Shown: piece by piece, positions 6,189 through 11,870 of the stretch | How positions within the stretch are numbered: the first letter of the stretch is position 1 | Layout: each line of letters begins with the position of its first letter | Assembly (NCBI GenBank): GCA_049965775.1 | Contig: JBMFVX010000060.1 | Coordinates: 1 to 16,636, forward strand | Source of the DNA: JABEVB01 sp049965775 | GTDB taxonomy: Bacteria > Planctomycetota > Phycisphaerae > WQYP01 | Direction of reading: 5' to 3' | Length of the DNA stretch: 16,636 nt | The notes under the pieces: model-generated | Database searches by the model: none | Seen by the model: the letters and a program-made list of their open reading frames with translations, nothing else | What the model was told of the DNA's origin: nothing | Program-made: the position numbers and the translations under genes

Positions 6189-7814
6189 AAACTCCATCAG
6201 CTCAACCTTTTCGTGATGCACGGGAACGCTCACGGCGGCGTATTCGCTTAACCCATGGTCGGCCATCACACGCCGTACCTGCTCCGCACTATAGGCTCCA
6301 GGCATGCCCAGCATGTTCCAGAATACATGCCCGGCGGCACGAGCGGGTTCCGGCGGTTCGATCGCCTTTTCAAAGGCTTGCACGCGGCCTTCAAAGTTTT
6401 CGTAAACGCCCGATTTTTCCGCCCATGTGCATACCGGCAGCACCATCGTGGCATGCTCGGTAAGCCGGCTTGGACGGGAACTGAGCACAATGCGGTTGGC
6501 AATCGGCGAAAGCAGCGAGGCAAGTTCGTCGTCGTTGTGGCCGATGGCATCGGCCAGCAGCACAACCGTTGCATAGCGGCCTGCGGCAATCTGCCCGGCC
6601 AAATCGTTAAACATGACAATATTGCCGCCAAAATGCCGCCGCATTTTTTCAGCGCCGCTGCGGTTGGGCGATTTATCCGCGCGAATGGTATAGGTGACCT
6701 GCCCGGTCGTCGGGTTTTTAAATACCTGGTCCTCGCCGACAATGCGCGACATATTCAGGCCAATGGCCGCCTGTGGATCAACTTTGCGAATCCAGCGGGC
6801 CGCGAGGAACATTTCTTCCGTGGTATCAAACGGGCTTAACATCAGCAGTGTAGAGCCTTGGCCGCGTTCGCTGACGCTGCGCAGCAGCATCTGTTCGAGG
6901 CGGGCTTCGGCTTGTTCCCACGCCAGAGGCTGAGCATGGGCGGCATCGGCGACGCGCAACTCGGTCAGCCGGTTTTCATGCACAAACTGCCAGCCATAGC
7001 GGATGTCGTCGGATATCCACCATTTGTTAATCTCAGCGTTAAACCGCGGTTTGATGCGGTAAATGCGCCCTTGATTATGCTGAATCAAAATGTTTTCGCC
7101 GCCGCTGCCAAATGGCGAAATGCTAGGCGTGGTTTTAAGAAACCATACCCTCTGCGTGAACATGAAGTCTTTGTCGAGCAGCGCGCCCACCGGGCAGATA
7201 TCTATCACGTTGCCCGAGAGCGGATTGTCCAACGGTTTGCCCTGAAATACGTCAATTTCTTCTTTATGGCCGCGGCCAAACACAGCCAGTTCGCCCGTTC
7301 CCGAAATTTCGCGGGTAAAGCGCACGCACCGGGTGCACATGATGCATCGGTCGCTGTAAAGCACCACATGCTTGCCGATGTCCTTTTTGGGTTTTTTAGC
7401 CTTGTTTTCGTCGAAGCGGCTTTCCGACCGGCCGTACTTAAAGCTGTAATCCTGCAGGTGACATTCGCCGGCCTGATCGCATACCGGGCAATCAAGCGGG
7501 TGATTGATAAGCAAAAACTCCATCACCGCTTTTTGATTGGCCACCGCCTTGGGAGACTTTGAATACACCTTCATGCCGGGCGTCGCAGGCGTCTGGCAGC
7601 TTGGCACGAGCTTGGGAACGCGCACGAGCTTGGCAGGGTCTTTGGGATCGGGCGATTCGATTTCGACCAGGCATATGCGGCAGCTTGCCACAATAGACAT
7701 ACCCGGATGATAACAATAGTGTGGCAGCTCTACGCCGTTATCCAGGCAGGCCTGAAGAATCATCTTCTTGCCTTCCCACGAAATCTGCTTACCGTCTACT
7801 TCCATTGTTGGCAT
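6177..7814 (-). CDS. nuoG: NADH-quinone oxidoreductase subunit G (complex I 75-kDa-type subunit)
   Basis: NuoG carries electrons from the FMN/N3 module through a chain of iron-sulfur clusters towards quinone. C34, C45, C48 and C73 form the [2Fe-2S] cluster. H105, C109, C112 and C118 are the His/Cys3 ligands of N5, and C157, C160, C163 and C207 those of N4. The segment that holds the N7 cysteines in E. coli-type NuoG here reads TPSISPFGSGGENI (229-242) with no Cys, so N7 is absent. At 545 residues the C-terminal molybdopterin-oxidoreductase-like domain is short, although the frame is intact to a normal stop. The start is ATG with AAGGAA 9 nt upstream; ATG at 7805 is an alternative. It is last in the nuoDEFG order and is separated from nuoF by 421 bp that contain a broken DUF2442 gene. 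Confidence 0.95.
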   Translation of the reverse strand: MPTMEVDGKQISWEGKKMILQACLDNGVELPHYCYHPGMSIVASCRICLVEIESPDPKDPAKLVRVPKLVPSCQTPATPGMKVYSKSPKAVANQKAVMEFLLINHPLDCPVCDQAGECHLQDYSFKYGRSESRFDENKAKKPKKDIGKHVVLYSDRCIMCTRCVRFTREISGTGELAVFGRGHKEEIDVFQGKPLDNPLSGNVIDICPVGALLDKDFMFTQRVWFLKTTPSISPFGSGGENILIQHNQGRIYRIKPRFNAEINKWWISDDIRYGWQFVHENRLTELRVADAAHAQPLAWEQAEARLEQMLLRSVSERGQGSTLLMLSPFDTTEEMFLAARWIRKVDPQAAIGLNMSRIVGEDQVFKNPTTGQVTYTIRADKSPNRSGAEKMRRHFGGNIVMFNDLAGQIAAGRYATVVLLADAIGHNDDELASLLSPIANRIVLSSRPSRLTEHATMVLPVCTWAEKSGVYENFEGRVQAFEKAIEPPEPARAAGHVFWNMLGMPGAYSAEQVRRVMADHGLSEYAAVSVPVHHEKVELMEFSPL

Positions 7815-8235
7815 AATGCAATGTTCCTTAATTTAATAACGCCTGTGCAAAGTGGTGGCTTGCGGCAGCCTAGGCCTTTCTGCCAGCACCAATCAGCCCG
7901 CCGATCGAAAGGTCCTCATCAAGCATTGCCCAGTGAATACCGTAACCGCCAGGCAACTATCGGGCGCTCATGCGCTCGGACACCGATGCGCGGGCCAACT
8001 TGGCTGAGCACTTCCGCCAGGGGATGCGGTATTCATGTTGGCCGACCCTGACGTACAGGGAGCGAGGACTCTGGGGTATTTCACTGGCCTTCATGTTACA
8101 CGCAATCATAACGGCTGCGCTCTTTAATACGGTTCTGCCGCTCTTAGGCAGCGACACACACGCCCGCTCTCCACGCCCATCTTGCCCCGGCAGCTACCGA
8201 TTTACCTCGCTGGGCAATGGCCGCTCCGGCAGCCT
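7815..8235. other. Insert between nuoF and nuoG
   Basis: A 421-bp break in the otherwise compact nuo gene row (other gaps are 36 and 62 bp). It is largely filled by the amber-interrupted DUF2442 gene. The remaining 78 bp after nuoF and 55 bp before nuoG hold no recognisable gene. A small inverted repeat CTGCC/GGCAG (8135-8139, 8147-8151) is too weak to call a terminator. Confidence 0.6.
7870..8157 (-). pseudogene. DUF2442 gene interrupted by an in-frame amber codon
   Basis: Reading the minus strand from 8157 gives a short frame whose conserved part starts near MKASEIPQSPRSLYVRVG (ATG at 8094) and continues with RIPWRKCSAKLA. It stops at TAG (7957-7959). In exactly the same frame, directly after the TAG, come 28 more codons reading LPGGYGIHWAMLDEDLSIGG and ending at a normal TAG at 7870-7872. 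The two halves together match the DUF2442 pattern (R-I-P-W-x-x-C-S, then GGYGIHW, DEDLS), so the amber replaces one ordinary codon such as CAG, AAG or GAG. The start is uncertain: GTG 8157, ATG 8109 or ATG 8094, none with a strong ribosome-binding site. The family is small (about 80-95 aa), of unknown biochemical function, and often sits beside DUF4160 in toxin-antitoxin-like pairs. No DUF4160 relic was recognised here. A sequencing error or amber readthrough are alternatives. Confidence 0.75.
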
Positions 8236-9546
8236 TTACACCACCGCTCCGGCCGGCGTGAGCGTAACACCCGCCACAACATCGCGCTTCAGCCGCTTTT
8301 TAAAATCATCCGGAAACTTCTGTAAAAACGTCTTGACCGCCCAATTGGCGCCGTCGGCGAGGCCGCAAATGGTGGTGCCCGGCATAGACCCCATGCTCAG
8401 GCCTACTTCCAGCAGCAAATCAAAATCTTTGGTGGTGCCGTAACCCGCTACAATTCGATTGAGCATTTTGTGCATCCAGGCGGTGCCCTCGCGGCACGGC
8501 GTACACTGGCCGCAGCTTTCATGGGCGAAAAATCGCACAATGTTCCGCAGCATCACGACGAGGTCGGTCTGGTCGTTCATTACAATTACGCCTGCGGTAC
8601 CCAGGCCCAGTACGTTGTATTTTCGGCCAATGTCAAAATCGAGTTCAGCTTCAAACTGATCGGTCCCCAAAATGCCCATCGAAACCCCGCCGGGAATGGC
8701 CGCCCGATACTTACCCTTGACGCCGCCGCAGTACTTATCAATAAGCGTGGACATTTTTATGCCAAGCTCATCTTCATAGACGCCCGGCTTGTTAACATGG
8801 CCTGATACGCCAAAGAGCTTCGGCCCGGCGGAGCTTGGAGTTCCCATGCTTTTAAACCAAGCCGCGCCATGCTCTAAAATGTAGGGCAGGCACGCCAGGG
8901 TTTCGACATTGTTGATAATGGTTGGTTTGGCAAATGCGCCCGCCACCGCCGGAAACGGCGGCTTAATCCGCGGCCAGCCGCGTTTGCCCTCGAGCGACTC
9001 GAGCAGGCCCGTTTCTTCACCGCAAATATAGGCGCCTGCCCCACGGTGAACGTAGCAGTTGTGAACAATATCCGTACCGGGGTGCTTCTGCCCGAATATG
9101 CCGTTGGCATAGGCTTCCTGCAGCGCTTCTTCCAAAATCCTGGCCTGTTTGTGATATTCGCCGCGGATATAGATGTAGCTTGTGCTTATTTTGTTGGCGT
9201 AACCGGCAATCGCAATGCCTTCCAAAAGTACATGCGGGTCGTAATCAGACAGGTACCGGTCCTTAAATGTGCCGGGTTCCGATTCATCAAAGTTTACGGC
9301 CAGGTAGCGCGGAAAACTCTCTTTAGGCAGAAAGGTCCACTTGGTGCCGCACGGAAAGCCCGCGCCGCCGCGGCCGCGCAGGCCCGAATCTATCACCAGC
9401 TTGATGATATCTTCCGCCGGCATGCCCCACGCCTTTTTCAGCGAGGCGTAGCCGCCCGTGGCCACATAATCAGCGTACCGCAGCAGCTTGCGCTGCTGCG
9501 GGTCGTTGGGAATACGCTTTAATAGTACCGGCCCGGAAAATGCCAT
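8236..9546 (-). CDS. nuoF: NADH-quinone oxidoreductase subunit F (FMN- and NADH-binding)
   Basis: NuoF oxidises NADH on FMN and passes electrons to the N3 [4Fe-4S] cluster, at the cytoplasmic tip of complex I. The 436-residue protein is full length. It has the NADH/FMN glycine-rich loop GLRGRGGAGFPCGTKW (about 54-69), the FMN-contacting NFDESEPGTFKDR, and YICGEETGLLESLEGKRG. The N3 ligands C345, C348 and C351 lie in ESCGQCTPCREG, and C394 in TTICGLADG. The start is ATG with GAGGA 5 nt upstream. nuoE ends 36 bp upstream, so the two are certainly one transcript. Confidence 0.97.
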   Translation of the reverse strand: MAFSGPVLLKRIPNDPQQRKLLRYADYVATGGYASLKKAWGMPAEDIIKLVIDSGLRGRGGAGFPCGTKWTFLPKESFPRYLAVNFDESEPGTFKDRYLSDYDPHVLLEGIAIAGYANKISTSYIYIRGEYHKQARILEEALQEAYANGIFGQKHPGTDIVHNCYVHRGAGAYICGEETGLLESLEGKRGWPRIKPPFPAVAGAFAKPTIINNVETLACLPYILEHGAAWFKSMGTPSSAGPKLFGVSGHVNKPGVYEDELGIKMSTLIDKYCGGVKGKYRAAIPGGVSMGILGTDQFEAELDFDIGRKYNVLGLGTAGVIVMNDQTDLVVMLRNIVRFFAHESCGQCTPCREGTAWMHKMLNRIVAGYGTTKDFDLLLEVGLSMGSMPGTTICGLADGANWAVKTFLQKFPDDFKKRLKRDVVAGVTLTPAGAVV

Positions 9547-9582
9547 AACTGTCCTCTTTTACGTGTGTTGACCCATCAACTT

Positions 9583-10128
9583 TTAGTGTCCGCCGGCCGG
9601 TTTGGCCGGTAGAGCCTTGAGCGCTGCACAAAAGTCGCCCGGATTGATGGTGCCGTGTAAATCTTCGTTAATAAGCGCACAGGGTGCCTGCTCGCAAGCG
9701 CCAAGGCACTCGACCTCAAACACCGTTATTTTATGGTCGTCGGTTGTTTCGCCAGGCTCAATTCCAAACACATCGCGGATTTTGGCCAGCACCTCTTTGT
9801 GGCCGCAAAGTTCGCACGCGATAGACCGGCAAACGTTTACGACATACGCCCCGGTCGGCTCAAGCCGAAACTCTTCGTAAAAAGTGACGGCATCCTGCAC
9901 TTCCGAGCGGGTCAGGCCCAAAAAATCGGCGGCTTCGTCAATGGCCTGCGTTGGTATGTACCCGTATTCATGCATCACCACATGAAACAGCGGTAAAAGC
10001 GCCGCCCGTCTGTTCGGATAGCGCGGAAAGTATTTACCCGCAACATGGTCTTTTATTTGAGCTGTCAAATACGGCTCACTTCGCACCGGCTGGTACGGTT
10101 TCAGACGATCTTCAACTATCCAGGCCAT
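9583..10128 (-). CDS. nuoE: NADH-quinone oxidoreductase subunit E (2Fe-2S, thioredoxin fold)
   Basis: NuoE holds the N1a [2Fe-2S] cluster beside the FMN in NuoF. Residues about 20-90 are the helical N-terminal domain (RAALLPLFHVVMHEYGYI). The thioredoxin-like domain follows with ligands C100 and C105 (C-x4-C) and C141 and C145 (C-x3-C, ECLGACEQAPC), all intact. The 181-residue length is normal. The ATG is preceded by AAAGGA with a short spacer. It sits 62 bp after nuoD and 36 bp before nuoF. Confidence 0.97.
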   Translation of the reverse strand: MAWIVEDRLKPYQPVRSEPYLTAQIKDHVAGKYFPRYPNRRAALLPLFHVVMHEYGYIPTQAIDEAADFLGLTRSEVQDAVTFYEEFRLEPTGAYVVNVCRSIACELCGHKEVLAKIRDVFGIEPGETTDDHKITVFEVECLGACEQAPCALINEDLHGTINPGDFCAALKALPAKPAGGH

Positions 10129-10190
10129 GAGGTCCTTTCGTACGTCATCGGTTCAACGGCGGCCAAAGCCAGCCATACAATCGCAGACCG

Positions 10191-11471
10191 TTATCGGTCG
10201 AGTTCGGCGGCAATAATGTTCAGACTGCCGAGCACGGCCACCGCATCCGAAATCATGTGCCCCTCAAGCATCTTGGGCAGCACGCTCAAATGAATAAACG
10301 ACGGCGGCCGGGTACGCGCCCGCCAGGGGTTCTTTCCGCCATCACTTACCAGGTAATATCCGAGTTCGCCGTTGGCGGTTTCGCAGCAGCCATACACTTC
10401 ACCCATGGGAGGCGTAAAGCCGCGGTTGGTCATAACCAGTTCAAAGTGCTGAATCAGGCCTTCAATGCTGCCATACACCTGCGATTTCGGCGGCAGAACC
10501 TCTTTGCCTTCGGGGCTGACGTTCATCGAGCCGCCGGGAATGTTATCTATGAGTTGTTGAATAATGGCGATGGACTGTTTGATTTCTTCAACGCGAACCA
10601 GGTAGCGGGCCAGCACATCGCCGGTTTGCATGATGGGAACCTTAAACTGCACCGCCGGTGCGCCCTTGCCGTCCCAGTTGTCCTTAAAACACAGGTACGG
10701 ATCATCCTTGCGAATGTCGCGCATCACGCCGCTGGCGCGGGCTACAGGGCCGCTGAGGCTCCAGTTGATGGCGTCCTCGCGGCTGATGACTCCGACTCCC
10801 GTGGTGCGATCAATAAAAATGCGCAGCCGGTTCAGCAACTTCTCAATATCTTCCACCGCGCGCGGCAGCGAATCGCCGATGAATTTTTTCACCATCGCCT
10901 TAAAGACGTTGTCATCAACATCTTTCATGGCGCCGCCCACGCGGCACCAGCTGGTATGAAAGCGCGACCCGCTTACATATTCCACAATGTCATAAATGGC
11001 CTCACGCTCGTTAAAGCCAAACAAAAACGCGGTAAACCCGCCCAGATCGAGGGCGGCAGCACCTACGCACAGCAGGTGGCTCTGAATGCGACCCAACTCA
11101 CCGAGAATAGTTCGGTACACCTTACACCGCGGCGTAAGGTCAATATCAAAGAGCATTTCAGCCGCGCGCATCCACGCCATTTCATTGGCGATGGGGGCCA
11201 GATAATCCATGCGGTTAACAATCGTCAGGTACTGGTTGTAATCAAGCACTTCGGCATTTTTTTCAAAACCGCTGTGCAGATAGCCTATGATCGGCACGCA
11301 CTTTACCACGCGCTCGCCGTCAATTTCCATCACCAGCCGAATGACGGTGTGTGTGGCCGGGTGCTGCGGGCCGAAGTTAAGCGTCCAGAGGTTCTCGCTA
11401 TCGCCGAGCTTAGGCGTTACCAGCGGGTTCTCCAGCAGCAGCGAGCCGCCTTTTTCCAGCGTATATGGCAT
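10191..11471 (-). CDS. nuoD: NADH-quinone oxidoreductase subunit D (49-kDa-type, quinone site)
   Basis: NuoD forms the quinone-reduction cavity with NuoB and connects the peripheral and membrane arms. Typical motifs are NFGPQHPATHTVIRLVMEIDGE near the N-terminus, IGYLHSGFEKNAE, NRMDYLAPIANE, ELGRIQSHLL, and at the C-terminus FIHLSVLPKMLEGHMISD and SLNIIAAELDR. These are the hallmarks of the [NiFe]-hydrogenase large-subunit-like fold without metal ligands. The start chosen is ATG 11471 because GGAG lies 6 nt before it. The upstream ATG at 11483 has no ribosome-binding site and only adds MELC. nuoC does not precede it and no nuoABC gene lies in the window. It opens the nuoDEFG row and diverges from the GH3 gene. 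Confidence 0.96.
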   Translation of the reverse strand: MPYTLEKGGSLLLENPLVTPKLGDSENLWTLNFGPQHPATHTVIRLVMEIDGERVVKCVPIIGYLHSGFEKNAEVLDYNQYLTIVNRMDYLAPIANEMAWMRAAEMLFDIDLTPRCKVYRTILGELGRIQSHLLCVGAAALDLGGFTAFLFGFNEREAIYDIVEYVSGSRFHTSWCRVGGAMKDVDDNVFKAMVKKFIGDSLPRAVEDIEKLLNRLRIFIDRTTGVGVISREDAINWSLSGPVARASGVMRDIRKDDPYLCFKDNWDGKGAPAVQFKVPIMQTGDVLARYLVRVEEIKQSIAIIQQLIDNIPGGSMNVSPEGKEVLPPKSQVYGSIEGLIQHFELVMTNRGFTPPMGEVYGCCETANGELGYYLVSDGGKNPWRARTRPPSFIHLSVLPKMLEGHMISDAVAVLGSLNIIAAELDR

Positions 11472-11477
11472 GCACAA

Positions 11478-11481
11478 CTCC
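11478..11481 (-). promoter_or_regulatory. Ribosome-binding site deciding the nuoD start
   Basis: GGAG on the minus strand stands 6 nt before ATG 11471. It overlaps the alternative ATG at 11483, which itself lacks a site upstream. The shorter start is therefore preferred. Confidence 0.6.
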
Positions 11482-11565
11482 ATTGTCGGCCGCGGGGCAC
11501 CCGTTTGCCTCCATGGATTTTAAAACAACCCACAGACGCCGGGCCTGCCGCGCGGCATTCATACC

Positions 11566-11583
11566 TTGTGATGTTATTCACAA
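11566..11583. promoter_or_regulatory. CRP/FNR-family operator candidate TTGTGA-N6-TCACAA, upstream of nuoD
   Basis: A perfect 6-bp dyad with canonical 6-bp spacer, identical in both arms to the site at 1388-1405. Its centre is about 103 bp before the nuoD ATG and about 55 bp from the minus-strand TAAAAT (11522-11517). This puts it near -62 to -65 of a nuo transcript, a typical class I activator position. That promoter has no good -35, as expected for activator dependence. It lies about 230 bp from the GH3 start point, so nuo is the likelier target. Confidence 0.55.
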
Positions 11584-11695
11584 AGGGTATCCGTATCAAG
11601 CCAAGACCGGAAAATACCGGCCTGCACAGGCCAGCACACCTGCAGCGGGGGAGTCGGTTCGCTGAAGGGAACCGCTTATTAAGGCGTCAACTTTT

Positions 11696-11710
11696 GGTCA
11701 AGACTTGACC
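11696..11710. promoter_or_regulatory. 15-bp palindrome, possible repressor operator
   Basis: GGTCAAG-A-CTTGACC has two perfect 7-bp arms around one base. It is centred about 104 bp upstream of the predicted GH3 start point. Short odd-length dyads like this are typical of helix-turn-helix dimer sites. The cognate regulator is not identifiable. Confidence 0.35.
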
Positions 11711-11771
11711 CCTGCACGAACCTGCTGCAGCTAATCGCTTTTAGACAACGCAACCTGCTCCGTTATCCGGC

Positions 11772-11800
11772 TGGACAATTTAACTTGGCCCCAGCATAAT
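11772..11800 (+). promoter_or_regulatory. Sigma-70-type promoter for the GH3-GH63 operon
   Basis: TGGACA (11772-11777, 5/6) and CATAAT (11795-11800, 5/6) are spaced by exactly 17 bp, the best promoter match in the window. Transcription would start near 11807, giving a leader of about 64 nt before ATG 11871. Confidence 0.55.
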
Positions 11801-11859
11801 CATTTTAGAATTGTGCCGAAACCAATACTCGGATGATCCAGCACAAATCGTTCTTATCC

Positions 11860-11864
11860 AGGAG
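11860..11864 (+). promoter_or_regulatory. Ribosome-binding site deciding the GH3 start
   Basis: AGGAG with a 6-nt spacer points to ATG 11871. The earlier in-frame TTG (11811) has no such site and lies at the predicted transcription start. Confidence 0.75.
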
Positions 11865-11870
11865 TCATGT

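Larger units (their letters stand above)
11484..11870. other. Divergent regulatory region between nuoD and the GH3 gene
   Basis: About 390 bp without a convincing gene. From left to right it has a minus-strand -10-like TAAAAT (11522-11517) for nuo, a CRP/FNR-type palindrome (11566-11583), a 15-bp palindrome (11696-11710) and a good plus-strand promoter (11772-11800) for the GH3 operon. An open frame reaching back to a TTG at 11811 exists for GH3 but lacks a ribosome-binding site. Confidence 0.65.

Noticed and set aside
6858..7562. 234-codon plus-strand frame opposite nuoG
   Set aside because: It is a shadow of the conserved iron-sulfur part of nuoG with no independent signal.
8158..8235. Possible DUF4160 relic upstream of the DUF2442 remnant
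   Set aside because: I translated the minus-strand frames of this 78-bp gap and found no match to the DUF4160 pattern.
7970..8443. 157-codon plus-strand frame across the nuoF-nuoG gap
   Set aside because: It runs opposite the DUF2442 remnant and into conserved nuoF, and the opposite strand carries the family motifs.
10257..11708. 483-codon plus-strand open frame opposite nuoD
   Set aside because: It is antisense to a fully conserved nuoD, has no recognisable motif or ribosome-binding site, and its length is explained by codon bias of the gene beneath.
11811..11870. N-terminal extension of GH3 from a TTG codon
   Set aside because: It has no ribosome-binding site and starts at the predicted transcription start, whereas ATG 11871 has AGGAG and yields a proper Tat lipoprotein signal.
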